A stretch of 64,000 nt of DNA, taken from the NCBI RefSeq assembly GCF_003206575.1, contig NZ_PZJO01000008.1:1-64000 (forward strand). Direction: 5' to 3'. The position numbers were made by a program, and so were the translations under genes. Each line of letters starts with the position of its first letter. Positions within the stretch are counted from its first letter, which is position 1. This document shows, one piece after another, positions 37,641-47,595 of this stretch. The DNA is from Salinicola endophyticus (lineage in GTDB: Bacteria > Pseudomonadota > Gammaproteobacteria > Pseudomonadales > Halomonadaceae). The notes under the pieces are model-generated. The model was not told where the DNA came from and searched no databases. It was given only the letters and a program-made list of their open reading frames with translations.

Positions 37641-37678
37641 CGAACGCGCCGTTCGACTGGTAGCGAACGGCGCGTTCG
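37641..37678. repeat. Perfect inverted repeat downstream of gnd
   Basis: CGAACGCGCCGTTCG and its exact reverse complement, 15 nt each, separated by ACTGGTAG. Each arm is itself a near-palindrome (CGAACG/CGTTCG). Read on the minus strand it is followed by ACGTTTTTGG, so it could end gnd transcription 126 nt after the stop; it could also be a protein site. Confidence 0.6.
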
Positions 37679-37714
37679 GGATACTACATCTGGTAGCGCA
37701 CTCTCTGGTCGATC

Positions 37715-37756
37715 CTAGCCGATAGACGCTATCCAATAGACACTATCCAATAGCCC
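37715..37756. repeat. Three-unit 14-nt direct repeat downstream of gnd
   Basis: CTAGCCGATAGACG, CTATCCAATAGACA and CTATCCAATAGCCC, contiguous. The core CTATCCAATAG occurs twice exactly. Non-coding, 48 nt past the gnd stop. A short hairpin CCCCGG/CCGGGG (37774-37791) lies between it and gnd. Confidence 0.65.
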
Positions 37757-37803
37757 CTGTCTGACAAGCCCGCCCCGGAGAGAGCCGGGGTATTAGACGG
37801 AGC

Positions 37804-38709
37804 CTAGTCCGACTTGATCGCGTGACCGCCAAATTCATTGCGCATCGCGGCGAGCAGCTTGTCACCGAAGGAGTTCTCCTCCCGCGAGCGCAGGCGCTCG
37901 AGCAGGGAGAGGGTAATGACCGGCGCGCTGACGTCAAGCTCGAGCGCTTCGGCCACGGTCCAGCGTCCTTCGCCGGAGTCCGAGACGTAGGGCGCGATGC
38001 CCTCGAGGGAAGGGTTCTTGTCCAGCGCATCGGCGGTCAGGTCGAGCAGCCATGAACGCACCACACTGCCGTAGCGCCAGATCTCGGCGACCTGGTGCAG
38101 GTCGACGCCGAACTCCGCTTTCTTGCTCATGATCGCGAAGCCTTCGGCGTAGGCCTGCATCAGGCCATACTCGATACCGTTGTGGACCATCTTGGTGAAG
38201 TGGCCGGCACCGGCAGGACCGACATGCCCCCAGCCCTTGTCCGCCGCCGGCGCCAGGGTCTCGAACAGCGGCGTGAGCGAGTCGACCACGTCGTCCTCGC
38301 CGCCGATCATCATGCTGTAGCCCTCGGCGAGCCCCCAGACCCCGCCGCTGGTACCCACATCGACGAAGTGCAGGCCCCGCTCGCCGGCGCGCTCGGCCCG
38401 CCGCAGGCTGTCCTGGTAGCGCGAGTTGCCGCCATCGATGACCACATCGTCCGCCGCCAGCAGCGGTTCGAGTTCGGCGAGCAGCTTGTCGACGAGATCC
38501 CCCGCCGGCACCATCAGCCACACGATCCGCGGCGACGGCAGCGCCTCGATCGCCGCTGCCAGCGATTCAGCCGGCTCGATGCCCTTGTCCGCCGCCTTGG
38601 CGCGCGCCTCCGAGCTCGGATCGGAACCGACCACCCGATGTCCGCCGCGTACCAGCCGTTCGGCCATATTGGCGCCCATGCGCCCCAGCCCCACCATTGC
38701 GAGTTCCAT
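37804..38709 (-). CDS. gnd: 6-phosphogluconate dehydrogenase, short (GndA/YqeC, probably NAD-preferring) form
   Basis: 301 aa; oxidative decarboxylation of 6-phosphogluconate to ribulose 5-phosphate. N-terminal Rossmann ELAMVGLGRMGANMAERLVR; substrate motif FVDVGTSGGVWGLAEGYSMM and catalytic GAGHFTKMVHNGIEYGLMQAY with Lys and His/Asn. The ~300-residue length is the short class found in many bacteria, lacking the C-terminal tail of E. coli Gnd (468). AAGGAGGA 6 nt before ATG 38709. Confidence 0.93.
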   Translation of the reverse strand: MELAMVGLGRMGANMAERLVRGGHRVVGSDPSSEARAKAADKGIEPAESLAAAIEALPSPRIVWLMVPAGDLVDKLLAELEPLLAADDVVIDGGNSRYQDSLRRAERAGERGLHFVDVGTSGGVWGLAEGYSMMIGGEDDVVDSLTPLFETLAPAADKGWGHVGPAGAGHFTKMVHNGIEYGLMQAYAEGFAIMSKKAEFGVDLHQVAEIWRYGSVVRSWLLDLTADALDKNPSLEGIAPYVSDSGEGRWTVAEALELDVSAPVITLSLLERLRSREENSFGDKLLAAMRNEFGGHAIKSD

Positions 38710-38835
38710 GTGACATCCTCCTTCGAGGGTTCGAGCCGCGCCACCGACCTATCGATATCCATGCACTGGGGCACGACGATGAGATGTTTCAGAGCCTAGC
38801 GGAAAATCCTCCTGCCGGTGGCGATCACCCGCCTA

Positions 38836-40050
38836 CTAGCCTGCAGAGCGCATCAGATGGCCGGCGATCAGCCGCCGCACCGGCCAGGCGGCTTCACCGG
38901 CGCGCAGTATGGCCTTGCGCAGCAGCCGTGCTGGCGGACGTTCATCGGTGTAGAGGCCGACGATCGCCAAGGTGGCGGCGAACAGCGGCCCGGTCGCCAG
39001 ACGCTGTTCGCGCTGGTAGCGCGCCAGCAGCCGGGGCGCGCCGATATCCTGCCCCGCCTCGCGGGCATCGCCGATCAGCCCGGCGAGACGGCGCACGCCC
39101 TCGAGGCCGAGGTTGAAGCCGTGGGCGGTGACCGGATGCATCCCCACCGCGGCATCGCCGAGCAGTGCCTGGCGCGGCCCCACGAAACGCTCGGCGTAGA
39201 CACTGACCAACGGGTAGCGACGCGCCTCGGCGGCCTGGGTCATCGTCCCCAGACGCCCCTCGAGACGGCGAGTGATTTCGGTTTCGAAGTCGGCCTGGGG
39301 CAGCGTCATCAGCGCATCCATCTGCGCCGGCGGCAGGGTCAGCACCACCGACGAGCAGTGGCTGTCCACCGGCAGCAGCGCCAGGGTCTGGCCATGGCCG
39401 AACCACTCCCAGGCGGTGAAGTCGTGGGGCTGTGCATGGTGCATGCGGCATACCAGCATGTGCTGGCCGTGCTGATAGGTATGCGCGGGGATGCCCATCG
39501 CCCGGCGCGTGGTCGAGAAGCGGCTGTCCGCCGCCACCAGCAGCGCGGCCTCGAGGGTCTCGCCCCCGGCCAGGCGAATCTCGACCCGGGTGTCGTCGGC
39601 GCTGGGGGCAAAGGCTTCGACCTCGCTCTCGGTGCGCCACAGCACCTCGGCCCGGGCCTCGGATGCTGCGCTGAGCGCGGCGTGGGCCGCACCACGAATC
39701 ACCCGATTGGGCACCAGACAGCCGAGCTCGGCGTCCTGCCCCGCACGCGGCGCGATCTGCATGGCGAACAGCGACTGGCCGTCGAAGACCTTGGCGGCAC
39801 GCATCGTCGCGCGCTCCTCATGGGGTATCCGCGGCCACACGTCGAGCGCCTCGAGGGTCTCCTGCGAGGCTCGCGTCAGCGCGATCTCGCGGCCGTCGCT
39901 GGGCGGTGCTTCGAGACTGGCGCGCGGCTGCCGATCGATCAGCAGCGCGCTGACGCCGCGCCGCGACAGCGCGTTGGCGAAGCACAGGCCGATCGGTCCG
40001 GCGCCGACGATCGCGACGTCGACCCGCGTGCTGGGGTTGGATCGTTCCAT
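38836..40050 (-). CDS. ubiM: UbiM-like FAD-dependent ubiquinone biosynthesis hydroxylase
   Basis: 404 aa flavoprotein monooxygenase of the UbiH/UbiF/Coq6 family. FAD motifs: VDVAIVGAGPIGLCFANALS at 10-29, DGREIALTRASQETLEALDV, and GDAAVGMHPVTAHGFNLGLE with the GD motif near residue 300. The C-terminal region and DGREIALT resemble UbiM, the broad-regiospecificity member; UbiF- or UbiH-like function remains possible. Terminates no other gene; own promoter likely in 40051-40090. Confidence 0.8.
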   Translation of the reverse strand: MERSNPSTRVDVAIVGAGPIGLCFANALSRRGVSALLIDRQPRASLEAPPSDGREIALTRASQETLEALDVWPRIPHEERATMRAAKVFDGQSLFAMQIAPRAGQDAELGCLVPNRVIRGAAHAALSAASEARAEVLWRTESEVEAFAPSADDTRVEIRLAGGETLEAALLVAADSRFSTTRRAMGIPAHTYQHGQHMLVCRMHHAQPHDFTAWEWFGHGQTLALLPVDSHCSSVVLTLPPAQMDALMTLPQADFETEITRRLEGRLGTMTQAAEARRYPLVSVYAERFVGPRQALLGDAAVGMHPVTAHGFNLGLEGVRRLAGLIGDAREAGQDIGAPRLLARYQREQRLATGPLFAATLAIVGLYTDERPPARLLRKAILRAGEAAWPVRRLIAGHLMRSAG

Positions 40051-40090
40051 CTCTAGCGCTCCCTACCGTGATGGGGCGTCAAGATAACCA

Positions 40091-40118
40091 AAAATGGGCC
40101 GCGGGTAATCCCGCGGCC
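40091..40118 (-). terminator. Rho-independent terminator after the 62-aa gene
   Basis: Minus strand GGCCGCGGG-ATTA-CCCGCGGCC (40118-40097), then CATTTTT. It separates the small gene from ubiM. Confidence 0.8.
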
Positions 40119-40172
40119 GGGCGCGCAGGCGCGACGGAAGCGCGCACCCGACGCCTTGCCACACGGCGAGCG

Positions 40173-40361
40173 TCAGTACTTGTCGTCGTGAATCCGGGTA
40201 TGGCCCTGCTTGTCCTTGAACACCTTCTCCTCGAACTCGACCTCGAGGTGCGCATCGCCCTTCTGCTTGAGACGGTGATATTCGAGCCCGCTGAAACTCA
40301 GCTCCAGACTGTCGTCGTAGGCGTCGAGCAGACGTTTGAATTCACCCACGGTGATGATCAT
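40173..40361 (-). CDS. Small conserved-type hypothetical protein
   Basis: 62 aa, charged, soluble (MIITVGEFKRLLDAYDDSLE ... EEKVFKDKQGHTRIHDDKY in part). AAAGGAGAGG lies 4-5 nt before the ATG and a strong terminator follows, so it is a genuine monocistronic gene despite its size. No family recognised; the opening resembles small proteins in which a short helix packs on a beta hairpin. Confidence 0.7.
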   Translation of the reverse strand: MIITVGEFKRLLDAYDDSLELSFSGLEYHRLKQKGDAHLEVEFEEKVFKDKQGHTRIHDDKY

Positions 40362-40417
40362 GACCTCTCCTTTGGCGGTACCCGTGACCGGCGTCCCTAT
40401 CCGGCCCTCTCATCAGA

Positions 40418-41323
40418 CTAGACCAAGTCATCGCCCTCGGGGTTCCCCTCTGCCCGACAGAAGGCCACGAAACGCTCGAGCAGCGGGCTGCGATACTTGT
40501 CGCGATGCAGCACCAGGCTGAACTCGCGGGTCATCTCGAGGCCCACGTCGAGTTCGACCAGACGCCCGTCGCGCAGCGCATGGCGCGCCTCCAGCCGCGA
40601 CAGGCAGGTCAGCCCCAGGCCCGCTGCGGCGGCATTGATGATCGCCTCGGCGGAGTTGATCTCCAGCCCCGGACGCCACGCCGGCAGCCTCGGGGCGATA
40701 TAGCGCATGAACTGCTCGCGGGTACCCGAGCCCGGCTCGCGCAGCAGCCACGCCTCCCCCGCCAGGGCCTCGATCTCGAGTGGCCCCGCCGCCGCCAGCG
40801 GATGGTCGGCGGCGGCGGTCACCACCAGCCGATCCCGGCGCCAGGGGGTGACGTCGAAGCGCGCATCGGCGACGCGCCCCTCGATCATGCCGATATCCAG
40901 CTCGAACGCCTCCAGGGCCGTGCAGATCGCGGCGCTGTTGGCGATGGTGAGCTGCTGCTGATGATGGCCGGTGGCATCGCGGAAGTCGCGCAGCAGGCGT
41001 GGCAGCAACTGGTGGCCGATGGTGTAGCTGGCCCCGATGTGCAGCTGGCCCCCCAGCGTGGTGGCGTCATCGAACAGCTGCTCGAGGGTGGCACTACGCG
41101 CCAGCAGCTCATCCGCCAGCGGCAGCAACCGACGCCCCTGGTCGTTGAGATAGAGCCGATTGCGGTGGCGGTCGAACAGGGTCCGCCCGCACTGCTTCTC
41201 CAGTTCGGCCAGGGCGATACTCAGCGCCGGCTTGCTCAGAGAAAGGCGTTCGGCCGCCGCGGTCAGGGTGCGCTCCCGGGTCACGCTGACGAAGACCTGG
41301 AGCTGGCGCAGGGTGATGGCCAT
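40418..41323 (-). CDS. LysR-family regulator (YeiE-like)
   Basis: 301 aa. N-terminal wHTH (ITLRQLQVFVSVTRERTLTA, LSLSKPALSIALAELEKQCG) and a periplasmic-binding-like effector domain (about 90-295). Sequence pattern resembles E. coli YeiE, a sulfite-responsive regulator. AAGAGG 6 nt before ATG 41323 decides this start over one five codons upstream. Divergent from the TDT transporter (182-nt intergenic region, A/T-rich at 41400-41465), its probable target. Confidence 0.87.
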   Translation of the reverse strand: MAITLRQLQVFVSVTRERTLTAAAERLSLSKPALSIALAELEKQCGRTLFDRHRNRLYLNDQGRRLLPLADELLARSATLEQLFDDATTLGGQLHIGASYTIGHQLLPRLLRDFRDATGHHQQQLTIANSAAICTALEAFELDIGMIEGRVADARFDVTPWRRDRLVVTAAADHPLAAAGPLEIEALAGEAWLLREPGSGTREQFMRYIAPRLPAWRPGLEINSAEAIINAAAAGLGLTCLSRLEARHALRDGRLVELDVGLEMTREFSLVLHRDKYRSPLLERFVAFCRAEGNPEGDDLV

Positions 41324-41505
41324 GGGATACCTCTTCATCGCGGTGGATGTCTCGGGAGTCGTGTCTGGGTGATCGCGTCTACAGAGCAGGGCAGGCAACT
41401 TCGTTAAGTATAATAAAACGCCTGGTGAAGAAAGTTAAAATATATCGATAGCACGAAAAGCCATAAGATGGGCGGCATTCGATCATCCTCACCGTCGAGG
41501 TTCCC

Positions 41506-42489
41506 ATGGCGACACGCCTGATGACCCTGCACCAGCGCCTGCAGCACGCCCCCACCCCCATGGCCGGCCTGGCCCTTGGCATCTCGAGTCTGGGCTGGGC
41601 GTGGGAGAGCTTCGCCCCGCTGGGCGGCGTGGCACAGGCGAGCGGCGCGCTGATCGCCGCCGTGCTGCTGGCACTGCTCAGTGCCAAGTTCGTGCTCCAC
41701 CCACGGCTGCTGTGGGCGGACCTGGCGCACCCGGTGGTGGGCAGTGTGGTACCCACCTTCGCCATGGCGACCATGGTGGTATCGAAGGCCGCGGGCACCT
41801 GGCTCGCACCAAACCTGGGCGTGGCCCTGTGGCTGGTCGCGGTGGCCCTGCACCTGCTGTTCCTGGTCGCCTTCGTGGTGCATCGGGTGCGCGACTTCGA
41901 GCTGCACCACATGGTGCCGGCGTGGTTCGTGCCGCCGGTGGGGATCATCGTCGCCGACGTCGCCTTCCCCGGCGTGGCCGCGCTGCATCCGCTCGCCCTG
42001 GGCCTGCTCTCCCTGGGCATGGGCCTCTATGCGGTGCTGCTGCCGGTGATGATCTACCGGCTGATCTTCGCCGCCGAGATCCCCGATCCGGCCAAGCCCA
42101 CCATCGCGATCATGGCAGCCCCCGCCAGCCTTTCGCTGGCCGGCTACCTGAGCGTGGTCGCCAGCCCCTCGCCGCTGCTGGTGGCGCTGCTCGGCGGCAT
42201 CGCGGTGCTGATGACGCTGATCATCTACCTGGCCTTCATCAGGCTGCTGCGCCTGCCCTACAGCCCCGGCTACGCCGCCTTCACCTTTCCCATGGTGATC
42301 GGCGCCACGGCACTGGTGAAGACCGCGGCCTGGATGCAGCAGGCCGGCTTCCATCACCACGACATCGCCATCGTCCATGGTCTGGCCACACTGGAGATCG
42401 TCGTCGCCAGCGTGATCGTCGGCTATGTGGCGCTGCGCTATCTCGGCTTCTATCTGGGTAGCTGGCGCTTGGCCGCGGGCGCCGCCTGA
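41506..42489 (+). CDS. TDT (TehA/SLAC1/Ssu1) family transporter
   Basis: 327 aa, about ten TM helices, anion channel/exporter fold. Begins APTPMAGLALGISSLGWAWE, typical of the family, with VVPTFAMATMVVSK and AFTFPMVIGATALVKTA. Family members export tellurite, dicarboxylates, or sulfite (Ssu1). The adjacent LysR resembling YeiE suggests sulfite export, an inference. Confidence 0.85.
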   Translation: MATRLMTLHQRLQHAPTPMAGLALGISSLGWAWESFAPLGGVAQASGALIAAVLLALLSAKFVLHPRLLWADLAHPVVGSVVPTFAMATMVVSKAAGTWLAPNLGVALWLVAVALHLLFLVAFVVHRVRDFELHHMVPAWFVPPVGIIVADVAFPGVAALHPLALGLLSLGMGLYAVLLPVMIYRLIFAAEIPDPAKPTIAIMAAPASLSLAGYLSVVASPSPLLVALLGGIAVLMTLIIYLAFIRLLRLPYSPGYAAFTFPMVIGATALVKTAAWMQQAGFHHHDIAIVHGLATLEIVVASVIVGYVALRYLGFYLGSWRLAAGAA

Positions 42490-42601
42490 GGCCTGGTATG
42501 AAAACTGCCTGCGCCCGGCCAGGTATCGCTCCTGCGGGGTGATCTTTTCGCCACAGGCCGTATGATCGCAGAGAGACCCGACTGCGCGAGGCCGCCCGGC
42601 A

Positions 42602-44248
42602 ATGCTTCTCCCCAGCCCCCATGCCGATAGCGACAACTGGACCCTGACCACCCCGGCGGTGCGCTCGCCAAGGGGTGCGGTGGCCGCCCAGCACCGGCTC
42701 GCCGCCCGCGCCGGGGCGGCTCAGCTCGATGCCGGCGGCAACGCCGTCGATGCCATCGTCGCCACCGCTTACGCCCTCAACGCCGTCGAGCCGTGGATGT
42801 GCGGGCTGGGCGGCTCGGGCTTCATGGTGATCTGGCTGGCCCGGGAGCAGCGCGCCGTGGCGCTCGATTTCCAGGGCACGCTGGCTGAGGCCATCCGTCT
42901 CGCCGACTATCCGGTCGACCCCAGCCGGCCGAAGACTCCGATGGGCTTTCCCGGGGTGGTCGACGACGCCAACATCGCAGGCTATCGCTCGATCACCGTG
43001 CCCGGCGCCGTGGCCGGGCTCGACCAGGCGCTTACGCGCTTCGGCTCGCGCCCCCGCGCCGAGGTCATGGCACCGGCCATCGCGCTGGCCGAACGCGGCC
43101 TTCAGGTCGACTGGTTCACCACCCTGCAGATCGCACTCTGTGCCCGCACTCTGTCCCGCGACCCGACCTCGGCGGCGATCTATCTGCCCGACGGGCATCC
43201 GGCCGCGCCCGAGAGCCGCCTGCGCATACCGCAGCTGGCCGACACGCTCACCGAGATCGCCGCCGGCGGCGCCGAGACCTTCTATCGCGGAGAACTGGCA
43301 ACGAAGATCGTCGCCGACCTCCAGGCCGGCGGCTCACGCCTCTCGCGAGACGATCTGGCAGGCTACACGGTGCGCGAATATACGCCGATGATGGCCGTGC
43401 ACCGGGGCTATACCCTCTATACCCCCGGGGAGGCCTCGGGCGGGCTGCGCCAGCGCGAGATGCTGGCCCACGCCGAGACCGCGATGCCGGTGCCGCCCGC
43501 ACGGCCGACCCCGGCGACCTGGGTGGCCTACGCCGAGGCGCTGGAGGCGTGCTGGCGCCAGCACAAGATTCGCACCGGCGTGCTGGCGCCGAGCGCCGGG
43601 CATCGCGATCACAGCGACGGCGAGAACGGCGCCTGCACCTCGTCGATGTCCGCGGTGGATGCCGAGGGCAACATGGTCGCGCTCACCTATACCCTGCTCA
43701 ACCGCTTCGGCTCCGGGGTCACGCTGCCCCAGACCGGCATGCTGATGAACGACAGCGTCAGCTACTTCGACCCGCGCCCCGGCTATCCGACGACCATGGC
43801 CGGCGGCAAGCGCATCAACTCGTCGAACATGTGCCCCACGGTGGCGGTGAAGGACGGCAAGGCGCGCTTCTCGGTGGGCGCTTCCGGTGGCAACCTGATC
43901 ATGCCGGCGGTGACCCAGGTCGCGGCGCTGATGATGGACTTCGGCATGAGCCTGGAAGAAGCCGTGCATCACCCGCGTCTCGACGCCAGCCATCGCGGTT
44001 CGATACGCGTCGACCCGCGCCTGGACGCGGCGACGCTGGCCGCGCTGGAGTCACGCTTTGCGCTGGAGATCGCCCAGCAGCGGGTCTTTCCCAAACTCTA
44101 CGCCTGCGTCTCGGGGGTGGCGCGCGATCCGGCTTCGGGCGAGTGTGTCGGCCTCAGCGACCCCACCCAGCCGATCGGCGGCGGCGCCACGCCGGCGCCG
44201 TTCCAGCTCGACCCGCTCGCCGACACCCCGCCGGAGGTACGCCCATGA
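42602..44248 (+). CDS. Gamma-glutamyltransferase-family N-terminal-nucleophile hydrolase
   Basis: 548 aa, no signal peptide, so probably cytoplasmic rather than periplasmic. GGT fold: GNAVDAIVATAYALNAVEPW near the N-terminus, ITVPGAVAGLDQALTRFG, and the autocleavage site ENGACTSSMSAVDAEGNMVA where Thr would be the nucleophile (canonical GGT has TTHxS). Later SSNMCPTVAVKDGKARFSVG. Deviation from the TTH motif places it among GGT-like enzymes acting on other gamma-glutamyl or cephalosporin-like amides. Overlaps ghrA-like gene by 4 nt. Confidence 0.85.
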   Translation: MLLPSPHADSDNWTLTTPAVRSPRGAVAAQHRLAARAGAAQLDAGGNAVDAIVATAYALNAVEPWMCGLGGSGFMVIWLAREQRAVALDFQGTLAEAIRLADYPVDPSRPKTPMGFPGVVDDANIAGYRSITVPGAVAGLDQALTRFGSRPRAEVMAPAIALAERGLQVDWFTTLQIALCARTLSRDPTSAAIYLPDGHPAAPESRLRIPQLADTLTEIAAGGAETFYRGELATKIVADLQAGGSRLSRDDLAGYTVREYTPMMAVHRGYTLYTPGEASGGLRQREMLAHAETAMPVPPARPTPATWVAYAEALEACWRQHKIRTGVLAPSAGHRDHSDGENGACTSSMSAVDAEGNMVALTYTLLNRFGSGVTLPQTGMLMNDSVSYFDPRPGYPTTMAGGKRINSSNMCPTVAVKDGKARFSVGASGGNLIMPAVTQVAALMMDFGMSLEEAVHHPRLDASHRGSIRVDPRLDAATLAALESRFALEIAQQRVFPKLYACVSGVARDPASGECVGLSDPTQPIGGGATPAPFQLDPLADTPPEVRP

Positions 44249-45198
44249 GCACATCGCCGGAACGCGCCACGATCGTCGTCTCGCTTCCCGATGCAGCCAA
44301 GATCGCCTGGTGGATCGACCAGCTCGCGCCGCTGCTGCCCGGCTGGACGCTGCGCCCGGCAGACGATCCCGGCGACCCGGAGGCGGTCCGCTATGCCGTG
44401 GTCTGGCGACCCGCCGACGGCACCTTCAAGCCCTTTCCCCATCTCAAGGCGATCGTCTCGCTGGGCGCGGGCATCGATCACGTCCTGGCCGACCGCGAGC
44501 TGCCGCCGGGGGTGCCGATCATCCGCACCGTGGGGGCGGACCTGACCCAGCGCATGCGCGAGTACGTGGCGCTGCACGTGCTGCGCCACCACCGTCAGAT
44601 GCCACTGATCGCCGCCAACCAGCGCCAGCAGCGCTGGGCGCAGCAGGTGGTGCCGCCGGCCACCCGGCGCCGTGTCGGCGTCATGGGCCTCGGCAATCTC
44701 GGCGCCAGCGCCGCCGCCACCCTGGTCGGGCTCGGTTTCGAGACGCTGGGCTGGGCACGCACGCCGCGCCCGCTGGAGGGCGTGGAGGTCCATGCCGGCC
44801 CGGCGGGGCTGGCCTCCTTTCTGGCGCGCTGCGAGATCCTGGTGTGTCTGCTGCCGCTGACGCCCGCCACCGAGAACATCCTCGACGCCGCGCTGTTCGC
44901 CAGGCTGCCCCGCGGCGCCAGCCTGATCAACGCCGGGCGTGGCCCGCATCTGGTCGAGGAAGACCTGCTCGCTGCGCTCGCCAGCGGCCAGTTGCGCCAC
45001 GCCACCCTCGATGTCTTCCGCCAGGAGCCGCTCCCCCAGGCGCATCCGTTCTGGCACCACCCGGACATCACCGTGACGCCCCACGTCGCTTCGCTGATCG
45101 ACCCGGAGAGCGGCAGCCGCATCGTCGCCGCCAATATCCAGCACTTCGAGACCCACGGCGAGGTCGCCGATCTCGCCGATGCCGCACGTGGCTACTGA
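44245..45198 (+). CDS. ghrA: D-2-hydroxyacid dehydrogenase, GhrA-like
   Basis: 317 aa NAD(P)H-dependent reductase of glyoxylate/hydroxypyruvate or related 2-oxoacids. Rossmann loop VGVMGLGNLGASAAATLVGL (about 137-156), catalytic Arg in INAGRGPHLVEEDLL, Glu in VFRQEPLP and His in ITVTPHVASL. Ends AARGY like E. coli GhrA. ATG overlaps the GGT-like stop (ATGA) with GGAGGT inside the GGT gene, so the two are translationally coupled and probably act on one pathway. Confidence 0.9.
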   Translation: MSTSPERATIVVSLPDAAKIAWWIDQLAPLLPGWTLRPADDPGDPEAVRYAVVWRPADGTFKPFPHLKAIVSLGAGIDHVLADRELPPGVPIIRTVGADLTQRMREYVALHVLRHHRQMPLIAANQRQQRWAQQVVPPATRRRVGVMGLGNLGASAAATLVGLGFETLGWARTPRPLEGVEVHAGPAGLASFLARCEILVCLLPLTPATENILDAALFARLPRGASLINAGRGPHLVEEDLLAALASGQLRHATLDVFRQEPLPQAHPFWHHPDITVTPHVASLIDPESGSRIVAANIQHFETHGEVADLADAARGY

Positions 45199-45277
45199 AA
45201 GGCGTTCGAGTTGCTAAACTGCCTGTACACAAGATCATCATCGACACTCTATCCACAGCCGCACGCCGAGGGGTTTC

Positions 45278-46135
<858 letters not shown>

Positions 46136-46170
46136 CGGCCGACAAGTCACGCCCGCCCCGGGCTCGCCGC

Positions 46171-47595
46171 TCAACGAGTGGCGAGCGTCTCGCCCAGCAG
46201 CCGGCCATTCTCCAGGCAGTCGCCCACGGCGATACCGCCACGCCAGTTGCCGCCCAGGTGCAGCCCGGGGTGACGTGCCAGTGCGGCGTCGAGCCGTGCC
46301 AGCCGTTCGCCATGGCCGAGTTCGTACTGCGGGATTGCCTGCGGCCAGCGCACCATCCGCCGCCATACCGGCTCACCGCGGATACCCAGGATATCGCTCA
46401 GGTCGGCCTGCACGCGCTGACTGAGGGTGTCATCGTCGCCCGCCGCGGCCTCGGGGTCCTGGCGGCCGCCGATGAAGACGTTGAGCAGCTTGTGCCCGCA
46501 GGGGGCGCGGCCGGGAAAGAGCGTGGAGGGGAACAGCGCGCCCAGCGTCTGGCGCCCTTCGGCCCGCGGGATGAGCACGCCGAAGCCATCCAGCGGATGG
46601 TCGATATCGGCATCGCGAAAGCCGAGCGCCACGGCGTTGACCGGCGGATAGGCGATCGCCGAAAGCGGCTCGGCCAGCGCCGGATCGAGCGCCTCGAGCC
46701 AGCTCGCCGCCAGCGGCGCCGGCACCGCCAGCAGTAATTGCCGCCCACGCCATTCCCGTCCATCGCGGGCCGTCGCCACCCAACCCTCGCCATCGCGACG
46801 CACGCCGACGATCTCGCACTCGGTCTCGAGGGTGGCACTCGGCCTTGCCGTGATGCACTCGGCCAGACGCTCGGCCAGACGCGCAAGACCCTCGGGGAAG
46901 TTGACCAGCTGGCCGCGCCAGTCGGCCGGCACGGGCGAGGGCTCGCGCCGGCTCTGGCGCAGGCGCTTGAGACCACCGAGGATCAGCGAGCGGTGCTCGC
47001 GCTCGATCGCGGCCAGGCGCGGCATCGCCGCCTGCACCGAGAGCTTGGCCGGATCCCCGGCATAGACCCCGGAGACGAAGGGATCGACCATGCGCTGGAG
47101 CACGCGCCGGCCAAGACGTCGCTCGACGAACGCCGCCAGTGACTCCTCCGCCTGGCGCCCACGCGGCAGCAACGGCTCACGCAGCAGGCGTGCCCAGCCA
47201 CGCCAACCGATGATCGGGCTGGTCAGCGCCTCGACCGGTGTCATCGGCAGGGCCACCGGCTTGCCGTCGAGCACCACATAGCGCTTGTTGGCAATACGGT
47301 TGGCCGGCTGCGCCTCACCCAGGAGATCGAGCTCATCGAGCAGGGCGTAGAGCGGCGGCTTCATGATCACGGTATTGGGGCCGTGTTCGATCTGCCACTC
47401 GCCGTCGCGCTCGCTGGCGATGTTGCCGCCGACGCGCGCGCCGGCTTCGAGCAGCGTCACCCGTCGGTCCTGCTTGGCCAGAGCCCAGGCAGCGGCGAGG
47501 CCAGTGGCCCCGGCACCGACGATCAGGGTGTCGGAGGGCGCTTCATGTGGGTCGGCAGGCGTGTCGGCCGGGAGGTCTGGAGCATGGCTGGTCAT
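46171..47595 (-). CDS. hemY: Protoporphyrinogen oxidase (HemY-type, oxygen-dependent)
   Basis: 474 aa FAD enzyme oxidising protoporphyrinogen IX, penultimate step of haem synthesis. Dinucleotide motif DTLIVGAGATGLAAAWALAK at 22-41 and ARVGGNIASERDGEWQIEHG; C-terminal GLHLGGNWRGGIAVGDCLEN holds the FAD-binding end. The first 20 residues are Pro/Asp/Ala-rich. This HemY type also exists as HemG in other nomenclature. Stands alone, converging on the NagD-like gene. Confidence 0.9.
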   Translation of the reverse strand: MTSHAPDLPADTPADPHEAPSDTLIVGAGATGLAAAWALAKQDRRVTLLEAGARVGGNIASERDGEWQIEHGPNTVIMKPPLYALLDELDLLGEAQPANRIANKRYVVLDGKPVALPMTPVEALTSPIIGWRGWARLLREPLLPRGRQAEESLAAFVERRLGRRVLQRMVDPFVSGVYAGDPAKLSVQAAMPRLAAIEREHRSLILGGLKRLRQSRREPSPVPADWRGQLVNFPEGLARLAERLAECITARPSATLETECEIVGVRRDGEGWVATARDGREWRGRQLLLAVPAPLAASWLEALDPALAEPLSAIAYPPVNAVALGFRDADIDHPLDGFGVLIPRAEGRQTLGALFPSTLFPGRAPCGHKLLNVFIGGRQDPEAAAGDDDTLSQRVQADLSDILGIRGEPVWRRMVRWPQAIPQYELGHGERLARLDAALARHPGLHLGGNWRGGIAVGDCLENGRLLGETLATR

